A stretch of 64,000 nt of DNA from Alphaproteobacteria bacterium (GCA_024642465.1 JAHEBA010000003.1:1-64000), one strand, 5' to 3'. Shown: positions 1-9,475, counted from the stretch's first letter. The notes: generated by a model from the sequence alone, not told the origin. Made by a program: numbers and translations.

Positions 1-1
1 G

Positions 2-1210
2 CCGACGACCGACCGCACCAAGGGCATCGAGGAAGAAGAAAGCCGCATCCAGGTCGAGACGCTGGCGCACAACGCCGCCGACTTCGGCATCGAGTACTTC
101 TCCGAGACCGACCAGCGCCAGGGCATCGTGCACATCATCGGCCCCGAGCAGGGCTTCACGCTGCCCGGCACCACCATCGTGTGCGGCGACAGCCACACCT
201 CTACCCATGGCGCCTTCGGCGCGCTCGCCCACGGCATCGGCACCTCCGAAGTGGAACACGTTCTGGCCACCCAGACGCTGATCCAGAAGAAGGCGAAGAA
301 CATGAAGGTCCAGGTGGACGGCAAGCTCGCCAGGGGCGCCACCGCCAAGGACATCATCCTCGCCGTCATCGGCGAAATCGGCACCGCCGGCGGCACCGGC
401 CATGTCATCGAGTTTACCGGTGAAGCCTTCCGCGACCTGACCATGGAAGGCCGCATGACGGTCTGCAACATGACCATCGAGGGCGGTGCCCGCGCCGGCA
501 TGATCGCACCGGACCAGAAGGCCTATGACTACCTCAAGGGCCGGCCCATGGCGCCGAAGGGTGACAAGTGGGATGCCGCCTTGCGCTACTGGGAAACCCT
601 GTTCACCGACGAGGGAGCCCACTTCGACAAGGTCATCACGCTGGATGCCGCCTCGCTGCCGCCGATCGTGTCCTGGGGCACCTCGCCGGAAGACGTCATC
701 TCCGTGACCGGCGCCGTGCCGGACCCGGCCGCCATCGCCGAGGAGAACAAGCGTGCTTCCAAGGCGCGCGCGCTCGAGTACATGGGCCTCAAGGCGGGCA
801 CGAAGATCACCGACATCGGCCTCGATGTCGTGTGGATCGGTTCGTGCACCAATGGCCGCATCGAGGACCTGCGCGAGGTTGCGCGCATCGTCGAGGGCAA
901 GAAGGTTTCGGACCGGCTCGACTACGCCATGATCGTGCCGGGCTCCGGCGTGGTAAAGGCACAGGCCGAGGCCGAGGGCCTGGACAAGATATTCCTTGCC
1001 GCCGGCTTTGAATGGCGTGAGCCGGGCTGCTCCATGTGCCTGGGCATGAACCCGGACCAGCTCAAGCCCGGCCAGCGCTGTGCTTCCACGTCCAACCGCA
1101 ACTTCGAGGGCCGCCAGGGCTTCAAGGGCCGCACTCACCTGGTGTCGCCCGCCATGGCGGCGGCGGCAGCCATCGCCGGCCACTTCGTCGACGTAAGGAC
1201 GCTGGGCTAA
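2..1210 (+). CDS. leuC: 3-isopropylmalate dehydratase large subunit (5' end cut by window edge)
   Basis: Isomerises 2-isopropylmalate to 3-isopropylmalate in leucine synthesis, as a heterodimer with LeuD (encoded at 3153). The reading frame is open from base 2, so the N-terminus lies outside the window; an internal GTG at 128 is not the real start. Aconitase-family motifs are present: [20 protein letters not shown] with the first cluster cysteine, and CSMCLGMN carrying the other two cysteines of the [4Fe-4S] cluster. The visible part covers most of the aconitase domain and ends normally at TAA. Downstream is a palindromic repeat, and leuD follows only after four unrelated genes, so leuC and leuD are near each other but not adjacent. 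Confidence 0.97.
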   Translation, partial: PTTDRTKGIEEEESRIQVETLAHNAADFGIEYFSETDQRQGIVHIIGPEQGFTLPGTTIVCGDSHTSTHGAFGALAHGIGTSEVEHVLATQTLIQKKAKNMKVQVDGKLARGATAKDIILAVIGEIGTAGGTGHVIEFTGEAFRDLTMEGRMTVCNMTIEGGARAGMIAPDQKAYDYLKGRPMAPKGDKWDAALRYWETLFTDEGAHFDKVITLDAASLPPIVSWGTSPEDVISVTGAVPDPAAIAEENKRASKARALEYMGLKAGTKITDIGLDVVWIGSCTNGRIEDLREVARIVEGKKVSDRLDYAMIVPGSGVVKAQAEAEGLDKIFLAAGFEWREPGCSMCLGMNPDQLKPGQRCASTSNRNFEGRQGFKGRTHLVSPAMAAAAAIAGHFVDVRTLG

Positions 1211-1211
1211 A

Positions 1212-1254
1212 GCATCATCCGGCCGGAGTGAAACGAGGACCGGCAAGATGATGC
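1212..1254. repeat. Palindromic intergenic repeat, copy 1
   Basis: Directly after the leuC stop. Outer arms GCATCATC (1212-1219) and GATGATGC (1247-1254) pair perfectly, inner CCGG/CCGG pairs around a 13-base loop. A second copy lies at 15429-15471 with the same architecture and a compensatory change in the stem. No T-run follows, so it is better called a repeat than an intrinsic terminator, though it could stop transcription or stabilise the leuC 3' end. Confidence 0.75.
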
Positions 1255-1432
1255 GGCTGAAAAGCAGGTCAGGCCGGAAATTTACCTAGCGTCCGGAATT
1301 TCGCTTGCAGCGCGGTCCGTTTTATGGTGTAGCAACCGTTAACCGGACCGCAACAACAGCTGTGTAAACAGAAGCGGTCGTCGTCCTGCGGGGACCGGTC
1401 GTAAAGTGTTAAAGTTCAGGGGGATGTTCGAT

Positions 1433-1546
1433 ATGTCTACGGTTACTGCAGACGCAAGGTTCCTGCGTCGCGTGCTCGGTTTTCTCATTGCAGCCACGCT
1501 GGCCTCCGGCGCCGTGATGGCCTACGCCGCCGCCCACCTCGGCTGA
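1433..1546 (+). CDS. 37-residue predicted membrane peptide, unknown function
   Basis: A short ORF beginning MSTVTADARFLRRVLG. The ATG at 1433 is preceded by AGGGGG at 1418-1423 with a 9-base spacer, a good ribosome binding site. An in-frame ATG at 1424 would add three residues but abuts the same G-run too closely. The peptide has a basic segment (RFLRR) followed by one hydrophobic stretch of about 20 residues rich in Ala, so it looks like a single-pass membrane peptide or an uncleaved signal anchor. I do not recognise a family. It stands between leuC and the zincin gene, with about 180 bases of apparent promoter region upstream. Confidence 0.5.
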   Translation: MSTVTADARFLRRVLGFLIAATLASGAVMAYAAAHLG

Positions 1547-1623
1547 TCGGCCCCCTGCGGCACGAAAGCCTGACTGCATTTCAGTGCTGGCATTGCCGGG
1601 CATAGACTGGCAAAATTGTTCTC

Positions 1624-2049
1624 ATGACATCCTTCTTCAACAGCGACAGCCGCTGGGCGCACATGCGTGCGCCGACGGCAGCTGACTTGGCCCTGCTCGC
1701 GCGCAAAGTATGGGACGCTGTCCCTGCTTCCCTGCGTGACCTGACCGGGGAAATTGCCATCGTCATCGAGGAGTTTCCCGATGACGACACCATGGACGAG
1801 ATCGGCGCGGAGACGCCGTTCGACATCATGGGCCTGTTGCGCACCACCGCCGGGGATCCGCCGGTCATGGTGATCTATCGCCGTGCCGTGCTGGACTACT
1901 GGGTCGAGACCGGCGAGGAACTGTCGGCTGTTCTCACCCACGTCATGGTGCACGAGACGGCCCATCAGCTTGAGTTGTCCGACGAGATGGTGGCCCAGCT
2001 CGAAGCCGAACTGGAAGCGGCCATCCCCAGTCCGCGCACAGTGCAGTAG
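1624..2049 (+). CDS. Zincin-like metallopeptidase family protein (PF06262-type)
   Basis: 141 residues. The C-terminal half holds the zinc metalloprotease signature HETAH (His110, Glu111, His114) followed by Asp120 within LELSD, and the upstream EEFPDDDTMDEIGAETPFDIMGL block is typical of the small bacterial zincin family PF06262. Members are short cytoplasmic proteins of unknown substrate; proteolytic activity is inferred only from the motif. It ends at TAG 2049, five bases before the next ORF, so the two are probably co-transcribed. The start ATG has only a weak upstream ribosome binding site. Confidence 0.8.
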   Translation: MTSFFNSDSRWAHMRAPTAADLALLARKVWDAVPASLRDLTGEIAIVIEEFPDDDTMDEIGAETPFDIMGLLRTTAGDPPVMVIYRRAVLDYWVETGEELSAVLTHVMVHETAHQLELSDEMVAQLEAELEAAIPSPRTVQ

Positions 2050-2054
2050 CAGCC

Positions 2055-2282
2055 ATGTCTACCCGCAAGCAACGCGACGACGATGCCGTTGCCAGCGCCC
2101 GGTCCGACCTGAAGCGGCTGGGCGAGCAGTCCGAGAAGCTGCTCGGCGCACGCCAGGGTGAGGACGAAGACGACGCCAACGACCCGGTGGTCATCTGGGG
2201 CAAGCGCATCGGCCGCACCGTGGCCTACCTGCTTGGTGCCTATCTCATCTTCTGGTTTCTCGCCCGCTACGGCGTCATCTGA
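2055..2282 (+). CDS. Small tail-anchored membrane protein, unknown function
   Basis: 75 residues. The N-terminal 45 residues are highly charged (Arg/Lys/Asp/Glu rich, probably helical), followed by a single transmembrane segment at about 52-71 (VAYLLGAYLIFWFLA) and a very short C-terminal tail. This is a tail-anchored layout with the charged part in the cytoplasm. It starts five bases after the zincin gene and ends 23 bases before the SDR gene, so it sits in a compact cluster. No family is recognised. Confidence 0.65.
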   Translation: MSTRKQRDDDAVASARSDLKRLGEQSEKLLGARQGEDEDDANDPVVIWGKRIGRTVAYLLGAYLIFWFLARYGVI

Positions 2283-2305
2283 ACCACTCATCCGGAACAA
2301 CCCAA

Positions 2306-3088
2306 ATGACTGAGACAAATGGCAGGGTATGCCTCGTCACCGGTGGTGCGCGCGGCATCGGCCTCGAAACCGTCAGGACCTTCCTTGATTACGGCTGGCG
2401 GGTCGCCATGCTGGACAACAATGCCGAAACCCTTGCGGCTACCCGCAAGGCGTTGCCGTCAGAGGTGCTGTGCATCGACGCCGACGTGTCCGTGCCTGAC
2501 GACGTCCAGCGTGCCGTCGACCAGACGGCCGAGCATTTCGGCCGCCTCGATGCGCTGGTCAACAATGCCGGCATCGCCGACTTCGGGCCCATCGCCCGGA
2601 CCAGGCATGAGATCTGGCAGGCCATCATGGCCACCAACCTCACCGGCCCCTTCCTGATGGTTCAGGCCGCAGCGCCGGTCATGTTGCAGACCGGCGGCGG
2701 CGCCATTGTCAACATTGCCTCCATCTCCGGCCATCGCGCCTCGACCCTGCGCACCGCCTATGGCACCTCCAAGGCCGGCGTCATCCATCTCACCAAGCAG
2801 CAGGCCGCCGAGCTCGGCAACCAGGGCATCCGGGTCAATTGCGTCTGCCCCGGGCCGGTCAACACCACCATGGCGATGAAGGTCCACGACGACGCCATCC
2901 GCCAGAGCTACCACGACAATATTCCGCTCAACCGCTACGGCACCGAGCGCGAGATCGCCGAGGCCATCCATTTCCTAATCTCGGACAAGGCCAGCTACAT
3001 CAACGGCCAGGTGCTGTCGGTTGATGGCGGCTTCGAGTCGACCGGCATCGGCCTGCCCGACCTGCGCGCCAAGCAGACTAACTCTTGA
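2306..3088 (+). CDS. SDR-family NAD(P)-dependent oxidoreductase
   Basis: 260 residues, the classical short-chain dehydrogenase length. Motifs in order: TGGARGIG cofactor loop at 12-19, an acidic residue after beta-2 (Asp37), NNAG at 86-89, catalytic Ser139, and YGTSK with Tyr152 and Lys156. The C-terminal LSVDGGF is the usual SDR end. Asp37 favours NAD over NADP, but this is only a guess. The substrate is unknown; similarity to FabG-like and cyclohexanol/butanediol dehydrogenase-like enzymes is general. It lies between leuC and leuD without an obvious role in leucine synthesis. Confidence 0.9.
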   Translation: MTETNGRVCLVTGGARGIGLETVRTFLDYGWRVAMLDNNAETLAATRKALPSEVLCIDADVSVPDDVQRAVDQTAEHFGRLDALVNNAGIADFGPIARTRHEIWQAIMATNLTGPFLMVQAAAPVMLQTGGGAIVNIASISGHRASTLRTAYGTSKAGVIHLTKQQAAELGNQGIRVNCVCPGPVNTTMAMKVHDDAIRQSYHDNIPLNRYGTEREIAEAIHFLISDKASYINGQVLSVDGGFESTGIGLPDLRAKQTNS

Positions 3089-3152
3089 CCGCGCCGGGAT
3101 CACGCGGCACACATCACCCACCGAAATCGTTCATCCTTCGAGGACCTGCCAC

Positions 3153-3758
3153 ATGGACAAGTTCACCACGCTCACCGGCGTCGCGGCGCCCTTGCCGATC
3201 ACCAACATCGACACCGACATGATCATCCCGAAGCAGTTCCTCAAGACCATCAAGCGCACCGGTCTCGGCAAGTCGCTGTTCTTCGAGATGCGCTACGATG
3301 AAAGCGGCAAGACGAACCCGGATTTCGTGCTCAACCAGCCGTCCTGGCAGAAGGCACAGATCCTCGTCGCCGGCGACAATTTCGGCTGCGGCTCCTCGCG
3401 CGAGCACGCGCCGTGGGCACTGCTCGACTTCGGCATCCGCTGCGTGATCTCGACCTCGTTCGCCGACATCTTCTACAACAACTGCTTCAAGAACGGCATC
3501 CTGCCGATCAAGCTGCCGCAGGAAGACGTCGACAAGCTGATGGACGATGCACGCCGCGGCGCCAATGCCACCGTCACCGTCGACCTCGAGGCGCAGGAGA
3601 TCAAGGGTCCCGACGGCGGCGTCGTCAAGTTCGACATCGACCCGTTCCGCAAGCACTGCCTGCTCAACGGCCTCGACGACATCGGCCTGACGTTGGAAAA
3701 GCAGGACGCCATTTCCGCCTACGAGAGCAAGCTAGCCGAATCCCGCCCCTGGGCTTAG
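3153..3758 (+). CDS. leuD: 3-isopropylmalate dehydratase small subunit
   Basis: 201 residues, the usual LeuD length. Supplies the swivelling domain that completes the LeuC active site. Recognisable blocks: [22 protein letters not shown] near the N-terminus, the [16 protein letters not shown] block with the substrate-binding Ser-Ser-Arg, and [16 protein letters not shown]. The reading frame is open upstream to 3021, but the ATG at 3153 gives the family-typical MDKFTTLTG start; the AGGA at 3140-3143 is the nearest ribosome binding site candidate. It follows the SDR gene by 64 bases. Confidence 0.97.
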   Translation: MDKFTTLTGVAAPLPITNIDTDMIIPKQFLKTIKRTGLGKSLFFEMRYDESGKTNPDFVLNQPSWQKAQILVAGDNFGCGSSREHAPWALLDFGIRCVISTSFADIFYNNCFKNGILPIKLPQEDVDKLMDDARRGANATVTVDLEAQEIKGPDGGVVKFDIDPFRKHCLLNGLDDIGLTLEKQDAISAYESKLAESRPWA

Positions 3759-3805
3759 TATCCCCAGCCATCATTCCGCCAACGGCGGCTGATACAGGAC
3801 CGGAC

Positions 3806-4990
3806 ATGAAGCTTGCACGAACCGCCGCCATTGCCCTTGCAACTGGACTGCTGGCGGCCGCGCCTGCCCTCGCCCAGGTCTCGCAATCCTGCATCGCCGG
3901 ACTGAAGTCCAGGGTCACCCGTGCCGGCGTGCCCGCATCACTGGCAGCAAGGGCACTCGACGGCGCCAGGTACAACGAGAAGGTGGTGCGCTTCTCCCGC
4001 ACCCAGCCCGAGTTCCGCACGCCGGTGTGGGACTACATGACCTTCCTCGTCGACGAACCGCGCGTCGCCGACGGTATGGCCAACATGCAGAAATGGGGCA
4101 AGACGCTTGAAGCAGTGGAGAAACGCTTCGGCACCGACCGCTACATCATCGCCGCCCTGTGGGGCATCGAGAGCGACTACGGCCAGATCAAGGGCGAGTT
4201 CTTCCTGCCCCACGCCATGGCCAACCTCGTCTGCGCCAACCGCAAGAAGGACCTGTTCACCCGCCAGCTCATCGCCGGGCTGAAGCTGGTGCAGTCCGGC
4301 GACGTGAAGTACGACGACCTGTATTCCTCCTGGGCCTCCGCCTTCGGCCAGACCCAGTTCATCCCCGAAACCTACCAGCGCCTGGCCGTCGACTTTGACG
4401 GCGATGGCCGCCGCGATCTCGTCAACTCGGTGCCAGACGCGCTCGCCTCCACGGCCAACTTCCTGGTCAAGGCCGGCTGGCGCTCCAGTGAACCATGGGG
4501 CTTCGAGGTGAAACTGCCTGCCGGCTACAAGGGCCCGTCGGGCCGCAAGCGCCGCGCCAGCGTGCAGGACTGGGCCAGGCGCGGCATCACCAATGTCGAC
4601 GGCTCGCCGCTGAAGAGCAACTTCCAGGCCGGCCTGCTGCTGCCGGCAGGCGTCAACGGCCCGGCCTTCCTGGTGGGCCGCAACTTCGATGCACTCTACT
4701 CCTACAATGCAGCTGAATCCTACGCGCTCGCCATCGGCCACCTGTCCGACCGGCTGAAGGGCCGCGGCACCATTGCGGCGCGCTGGCCCACCAACGACCC
4801 CGGCCTCACCCGCGCCCAGCGGCTGCAGTTGCAGATCCTGCTGCTCAAGGCCGGCTACGATATCGGCGAGGCCGACGGCAAGATCGGCCCCGTCACCACT
4901 GTCGCCATCAAGGGCGTCCAGAAGAAGAACGGCATGAAGCCGAACGGCCGTCCATCGATGGCCGTCTACAAGGCGCTGGGCGGCCGCTAG
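3806..4990 (+). CDS. Lytic murein transglycosylase, MltB type, with peptidoglycan-binding domain
   Basis: 394 residues. Cleaves the MurNAc-GlcNAc bond of peptidoglycan in the periplasm, forming 1,6-anhydro ends. A Sec signal peptide covers about residues 1-23 (hydrophobic core, then APALAQ). The SLT_2/MltB catalytic domain follows, with the catalytic Glu122 in ALWGIESDYG and a later FGQTQFIPETY block. The C-terminal 55-60 residues (LTRAQRLQLQILLLKAGYDIGEADGK region) match a PG_binding_1 repeat domain. There is no lipobox, so it is probably soluble, unlike E. coli MltB. It begins 47 bases after leuD and may be read through from it. Confidence 0.92.
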   Translation: MKLARTAAIALATGLLAAAPALAQVSQSCIAGLKSRVTRAGVPASLAARALDGARYNEKVVRFSRTQPEFRTPVWDYMTFLVDEPRVADGMANMQKWGKTLEAVEKRFGTDRYIIAALWGIESDYGQIKGEFFLPHAMANLVCANRKKDLFTRQLIAGLKLVQSGDVKYDDLYSSWASAFGQTQFIPETYQRLAVDFDGDGRRDLVNSVPDALASTANFLVKAGWRSSEPWGFEVKLPAGYKGPSGRKRRASVQDWARRGITNVDGSPLKSNFQAGLLLPAGVNGPAFLVGRNFDALYSYNAAESYALAIGHLSDRLKGRGTIAARWPTNDPGLTRAQRLQLQILLLKAGYDIGEADGKIGPVTTVAIKGVQKKNGMKPNGRPSMAVYKALGGR

Positions 4991-5013
4991 GCTACAGCCT
5001 CACGGGCCATGCC

Positions 5014-5766
5014 ATGATCTCCACCAGCCCCTTCCTTGTCCTCCAGCTGCGCCCGGAAGCCGAAGCGGCGGACAACGAGTACGAGGCCTTCCTCGAAAAG
5101 GGCGAACTGGCCGAACGCGACACGATCCGCGTCCGGCTTGATCGAGACCCGCTGCCTGACGGCCTCGACCTCAACGCCCTGTCAGGCATCATCGTCGGCG
5201 GCGGACCGGGTTGTGTTAGCGATCCGGCGAACAAGAAGTCGGATGCCGAGCGCCGGATCGAGGACACCATCCTGTCGCTGATGCCCGCCGTGACGGAACA
5301 TGACCTGCCGTTCATGGGCTGCTGCTATGGCATCGGCATCCTCGCCCATCACCTGGGCGCTGCCGTCGGCAAGGACCGTTTTGCCGAACCCGTTGGACCA
5401 TCCACCTGCAGCCTCACGCCAGAAGGCAGGTCCGACCCGCTGCTCGCCGGCCTGCCCGAGACCTTCGAGGCGTTCGTCGGCCACAAGGAGGCCGTCCAGG
5501 ATCTGCCGCAGGGCTGCGCCCACCTTGTGTCCTCCGGCCCCTGTCCGTTCCAGATGATACGGTTCGGAAACAACGTCTACGCCACCCAGTTCCACCCGGA
5601 GCTGGACAGCGCCGGGCTCGAGGTCCGCATCAACATCTACAAGCACCGCGGCTACTTTGCGCCCGAAGAGGCCGATACCCTCATCGCACTCGGTCACGCC
5701 TGCAAGGTGCACGTACCGGAAGCCATCCTGCGCCGCTTCGTCACCCGCTACCGCAGGCAGGCCTGA
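5014..5766 (+). CDS. Class I glutamine amidotransferase, GMP-synthase-like domain
   Basis: 250 residues made of a single GATase1 domain. The triad is visible: nucleophile Cys104 in MGCCYGIG, His194 and Glu196 in QFHPELD. The oxyanion block GGGPGCVSDP (62-71) is in place. Stand-alone proteins of this type are often annotated as GMP synthase-like but have no synthetase half; some act on gamma-glutamyl compounds. The substrate is not determinable here. It starts 24 bases after the transglycosylase gene and is probably in the same transcript. Confidence 0.88.
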   Translation: MISTSPFLVLQLRPEAEAADNEYEAFLEKGELAERDTIRVRLDRDPLPDGLDLNALSGIIVGGGPGCVSDPANKKSDAERRIEDTILSLMPAVTEHDLPFMGCCYGIGILAHHLGAAVGKDRFAEPVGPSTCSLTPEGRSDPLLAGLPETFEAFVGHKEAVQDLPQGCAHLVSSGPCPFQMIRFGNNVYATQFHPELDSAGLEVRINIYKHRGYFAPEEADTLIALGHACKVHVPEAILRRFVTRYRRQA

Positions 5767-5886
5767 CGAAATTTTTGCCGGCCACGATTCCGGCGCAATT
5801 CCTCCGCCATTCCGCCGCCAGTCAGGAGCAGCGTCACCGCTGCACGGCAAGACGGCAGTGCAAACATTCTCTAGAGACAACGAACC

Positions 5887-6285
5887 ATGGAAAACGGATA
5901 TCTGGGTGGCGGCATCCTTGCCGGCACGTTCATTCTGATGGCACTGGCCTATTGGCAATTCCGCCAGGCCAGACCGCCACGCTTCTTGGACAACGAAGCA
6001 AGCGCGATGATTTCGGGTTATGTGCTGACCGCAGCAATCGCCATCGGCATCACGCTGTTCTTCAGCAACGCCTATCTTACCGACACGTTCAGCACGGTCG
6101 TCTCGAGCGGCATCGTCCTCGCGGCCTTTCTCGCCCTGGCGTTGACCATCGCGCGCAACCGCACGGCACCCGCCACCACCGGATTGGAGCCCTACACGCC
6201 GGCACCGTTCACGCCGGAAACGCCGCCCGCCAATGCCAACAAACCGGCTTCCGGCCGCAGCAAGTCACGGCGCAAGGCGGCTTGA
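5887..6285 (+). CDS. Predicted three-pass membrane protein, unknown function
   Basis: 132 residues. Hydrophobic segments at about 6-24, 42-60 and 70-89, followed by a Pro/Ala/Thr-rich tail ending in basic residues (SGRSKSRRKAA). That tail is probably cytoplasmic by the positive-inside rule. No family is recognised. It follows the amidotransferase by 120 bases and precedes a 710-base stretch without a convincing gene. Confidence 0.6.
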   Translation: MENGYLGGGILAGTFILMALAYWQFRQARPPRFLDNEASAMISGYVLTAAIAIGITLFFSNAYLTDTFSTVVSSGIVLAAFLALALTIARNRTAPATTGLEPYTPAPFTPETPPANANKPASGRSKSRRKAA

Positions 6286-6327
6286 TCTGCCGGACCTCGC
6301 CGCAGGTCTTGGTCAACTGCCCTGCCG

Positions 6328-6408
6328 GTCATCCCCGCGAAAGCTGGGGACCCGATCCACACTGTCACGTGCAGCACCGTGCCCCGGACCTGTTCCGGGG
6401 TCCGGTCT
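6328..6408. repeat. Double-hairpin intergenic repeat (REP-like)
   Basis: Begins GTCATCCCCGCGAAAGC, a phrase I recognise as a common extragenic palindromic repeat of alphaproteobacteria. The first hairpin pairs CCCCGC with GC-T-GGGG around GAAA (6333-6349). The second pairs CCCCGGA (6382-6388) with TCCGGGG (6394-6400). It is the only copy I noticed in the window. There is no coding content. Confidence 0.7.
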
Positions 6409-6448
6409 GACGTGCCAGGCGCCGGCACAAGGCCGGGACGCAATCCCC

Positions 6449-6477
6449 TTGACATTCTGCTTAAATTCCTATACATG
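6449..6477 (+). promoter_or_regulatory. Candidate sigma-70 promoter far upstream of leuB
   Basis: TTGACA at 6449-6454 matches the -35 consensus exactly. With a 17-base spacer the -10 is TACATG (6472-6477); TATACA at 6470 would need a 15-base spacer. It lies in AT-richer DNA than its surroundings. The predicted start site is near 6484, about 510 bases before leuB. Confidence 0.45.
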
Positions 6478-6995
6478 TATTCCTACCTTGCCCACTCCGG
6501 TTCGTCCGCGGGAGAGTGCACCCTCGTCAGGTCACGCGGTGGGCGGGGGCATCTAGGTCCTGTTGTGAAGGGCGCCTGACCGCGCTCCCTGGCTTCAGGG
6601 CCGGCTGACACCGACCCGATCCGGAAGGATCGCGTAATGCACAACCTGTCTGCTTCGTGCCGGACAGCAATACGAAACGCCGCAATCCAGGTCATGGAGA
6701 ACGGCGCGAGGACCGGCAGGTCCGAGTAAAGCTGTTCGGCCAAAAGGGACGGAGAGAGCGGAAAGCCGGCAGCGCCTCGTGTGCGGAGCGCCATGCGCGC
6801 TACAGATTTTCATATGAGTTGAGCAGAGCGCATGGTGCTCCGCCCTCCACCACCATGCCACGGCTGCAAGAGCAGCGCGTGAACGCCAGTCCGTGCCGTC
6901 GAAGACCAATTTCACAGCATAACTCTTGCCAAGCGGACGCTGTGCCTTTAGGCAAACGCCGGAATTTCCCATCCCAGCATAAAGGTTTGCGACCC

Positions 6996-8105
6996 ATGGC
7001 AACGTACAAGCTCTTCCTCCTCCCCGGCGACGGCATTGGCCCCGAAGTGATGGGTCAGGTCCGCCGCGTCATCCAGTGGTTCCAGGACAAGGGCGTTGCG
7101 TCGTTCGAGCTGGACGAAGGCCTTGTTGGCGGTGCCGCCTACGATGTGCATGGCGAGTCGATTTCCGAAGACGACATGAAGAAGGCCATGGCGGCCGACG
7201 CGATCATCTTCGGCGCCGTTGGCGGCCCGAAGTGGGACGGCATTCCCTACGACAAGCGTCCGGAGGCTGGCCTGCTGCGCTTGCGCAAGGACCTGGCGCT
7301 CTATGCAAACCTGCGCCCGGCCATCGTCTATCCGGCATTGGCAGACGCCTCCTCGCTCAAGAAGGAACTGGTCGAGGGCCTGGACATCCTGATCCTGCGC
7401 GAACTCACCGGCGGCGTCTATTTCGGCGAGCCGAAGGAAATCACCGACCTCGGCAACGGTCAGCAGCGCGCCGTCGACACCCAGGTCTACGAAACCTACG
7501 AGATCGACCGCATCGCCCGGGTCGCCTTCGAACTGGCCCGCACCCGCGACAACCGCGTCTGCTCGATGGAAAAGCGCAACGTCATGAAGTCCGGCCTGTT
7601 GTGGAACCAGGTCGTCACCGCCACCCAGAAGGACGGCTACCAGGACGTCGAACTCTCCCACATGCTGGCCGATGCCGGCGGCATGCAACTGGTCCGCAAC
7701 CCGAAGCAGTTCGACGTGATCGTCACCGACAACCTGTTCGGCGACATCCTGTCCGACGTTGCCGCCATGCTCACCGGCTCGCTCGGCATGCTGCCGTCCG
7801 CCTCGCTGGGTGCAGCCGATGAGAAGACCGGCGTGCGCAAGGCGCTGTACGAGCCCGTGCACGGTTCCGCTCCCGACATCGCCGGCAAGGGCCTGGCCAA
7901 CCCGATCGCGATGATCGCCTCGTTTGCCATGTGCCTGCGCTATTCGTTCGGCATGGGGGACTGGGCCGGCAAGGTCGAAGCCGCCATCGCCAATGCGCTC
8001 GACAAGGGCTATCGCACCGGCGACATCATGCAGCCGGGCATGAAGCAGGTCGGCACCGTCGAGATGGGCGACGCCATCCTTGCCGAACTGGAGACCCTGG
8101 CCTGA
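6996..8105 (+). CDS. leuB: 3-isopropylmalate dehydrogenase
   Basis: 369 residues, standard length. Oxidatively decarboxylates 3-isopropylmalate with NAD in the third step of leucine synthesis. Family landmarks: [12 protein letters not shown] at the N-terminus, the [15 protein letters not shown] region with substrate-binding arginines, [25 protein letters not shown] with metal-binding aspartates, and [14 protein letters not shown], which includes NAD-specificity residues. The frame is open far upstream, but the ATG at 6996 gives the canonical [13 protein letters not shown] start. The 710-base gap upstream suggests its own promoter rather than read-through from leuD. Confidence 0.97.
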   Translation: MATYKLFLLPGDGIGPEVMGQVRRVIQWFQDKGVASFELDEGLVGGAAYDVHGESISEDDMKKAMAADAIIFGAVGGPKWDGIPYDKRPEAGLLRLRKDLALYANLRPAIVYPALADASSLKKELVEGLDILILRELTGGVYFGEPKEITDLGNGQQRAVDTQVYETYEIDRIARVAFELARTRDNRVCSMEKRNVMKSGLLWNQVVTATQKDGYQDVELSHMLADAGGMQLVRNPKQFDVIVTDNLFGDILSDVAAMLTGSLGMLPSASLGAADEKTGVRKALYEPVHGSAPDIAGKGLANPIAMIASFAMCLRYSFGMGDWAGKVEAAIANALDKGYRTGDIMQPGMKQVGTVEMGDAILAELETLA

Positions 8106-8428
8106 GGCGAAGGCCTGAGACGAACCGTTGATTGACTGTTCACCGAAAGCTGTTAAAAGCCTCGTCCGTATCAGGAACCCGAGCGCGATCCATCGTCCGA
8201 TGCCGTTTGTGACCGACATGATTGCTTGCCATTCTGCTGCCTTCGCCGGCGGCAGGGTTTCGGCTGCCGTCACCAAATGCACGACGCTGAAAACGGTGAA
8301 AACCACCGTCTGATCGCGCTTGCTCCCGGCTCACGTCTCCCGCGGGAGGCGCGCTGAAGCGAACAGCCCGGAAAGCCCTGGCAGGACCCCAGGCGGGAGC
8401 GGGCCTCAACAAAGAAGAGATCATTGCG
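8106..8428. other. Intergenic stretch between leuB and asd
   Basis: 323 bases. A 61-codon frame starting with TTG at 8128 has no ribosome binding site and an unremarkable composition, so I do not call it. The stretch contains a 12-base palindrome CTCCCGCGGGAG near 8337. AAGAAGAG at 8411-8418 is a plausible ribosome binding site for asd. I see nothing else. Confidence 0.5.
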
Positions 8429-9475
8429 ATGAGCTACAAGGTTGCGGTCGTCGGTGCCACCGGCAATGTCGGCATGGAGATGATGAACATCCTCGCCGAA
8501 CGCGAGTTTCCCGTGTCGAAGATGCATGCCATTGCCTCGCGCCGCTCGATCGGCCGCGAAGTGTCATTTGGCGACACCACGGTGAAGTGCGAGGACCTCG
8601 AACAGTTCGACTTCTCCAAGGTCGACTTCGTGCTGATGTCGGCCGGCGGCGAAACCTCCAAGGCCTGGTCGCTGAAGATCGGCAAGACCGGCGCCATCGT
8701 CATCGACAACTCGTCCGCCTGGCGCTACGACCAGGACGTGCCGCTGATCGTGCCGGAAGTGAACGCCCATGTGCTCGAGGAGTACATGGCCCGCAACGAC
8801 CGCAAGAACGTCATCGCCAACCCCAACTGCTCCACCGCGCAACTGGTCGTGGCGCTGAAGCCCCTGCACGACGCCGCGAAGATCAAGCGCGTTGTCGTGG
8901 CCACCTACCAGTCCGTATCGGGCGCCGGCAAGGAAGCCATGGACGAGCTGTGGAACCAGACCAAGGGCATTTTCGTGACCGATGCGCCCACGCCACAGAA
9001 GTTCACCAAGCAGATCGCCTTCAACGTCATTCCGCACATCGACGTGTTCATGGATTCAGGTGACACCAAGGAAGAGTGGAAGATGGTGGCCGAGACCAAG
9101 AAGATTCTCGACCCGAAGATCAAGCTCACCGCAACCTGCGTGCGCGTACCGGTGTTCGTCGGCCACTCCGAGGCAGTAAACATCGAGTTCGAACGCCCGA
9201 TCTCGGCTGATGAGGCCCGCGATCTGCTGCGCGAGGCACCGGGCCTGATGGTGGTCGACAAGCGCGAGAACGGCGGCTACGTGACCCCGGTCGAATGCGT
9301 CGGCGACTACGCCACATTCATCTCGCGCATCCGTGAGGATGCCACCATCGAGAACGGCCTGAACCTGTGGTGCGTGTCCGACAATCTGCGCAAGGGCGCG
9401 GCGCTCAACACCGTGCAGATCGCCGAAACGCTGATCAACCGCGGCCTCGTCAAGCCGCGCGCCGAAGCCGCCTGA
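8429..9475 (+). CDS. asd: Aspartate-semialdehyde dehydrogenase
   Basis: 348 residues. Reduces aspartyl phosphate to aspartate semialdehyde with NADPH, the branch point for lysine/diaminopimelate, threonine and methionine. The N-terminal VVGATGNVG is the dinucleotide loop. NPNCSTAQ contains the catalytic Cys134, followed by YQSVSGAGKEAM. Near 220-260 is the substrate region with RVPVFVGHSEAVN, whose histidine is the usual acid/base catalyst. ATG at 8429 gives the canonical SYKVAVVGATG start. A GC-rich hairpin follows the stop. Confidence 0.97.
   Translation: MSYKVAVVGATGNVGMEMMNILAEREFPVSKMHAIASRRSIGREVSFGDTTVKCEDLEQFDFSKVDFVLMSAGGETSKAWSLKIGKTGAIVIDNSSAWRYDQDVPLIVPEVNAHVLEEYMARNDRKNVIANPNCSTAQLVVALKPLHDAAKIKRVVVATYQSVSGAGKEAMDELWNQTKGIFVTDAPTPQKFTKQIAFNVIPHIDVFMDSGDTKEEWKMVAETKKILDPKIKLTATCVRVPVFVGHSEAVNIEFERPISADEARDLLREAPGLMVVDKRENGGYVTPVECVGDYATFISRIREDATIENGLNLWCVSDNLRKGAALNTVQIAETLINRGLVKPRAEAA

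Larger units (their letters stand above)
6286..6995. other. 710-base non-coding stretch upstream of leuB
   Basis: No convincing protein gene on either strand. It holds a double-hairpin repeat (6328-6408), a sigma-70-like promoter (6449-6477), and beyond it several short hairpins: GTCAGG 6526-6531 pairing with CCTGAC 6575-6580, CCCTG/CAGGG at 6587-6600, and CGATCC-GGAA-GGATCG at 6617-6632. The last is a perfect 6-bp stem with a four-base loop. If the promoter is real, leuB has a leader of about 500 bases, or a separate small RNA lies here. Confidence 0.5.

Noticed and set aside
8128-8313. 61-codon frame between leuB and asd
   Set aside because: TTG start without a ribosome binding site and no recognisable sequence; more likely chance.
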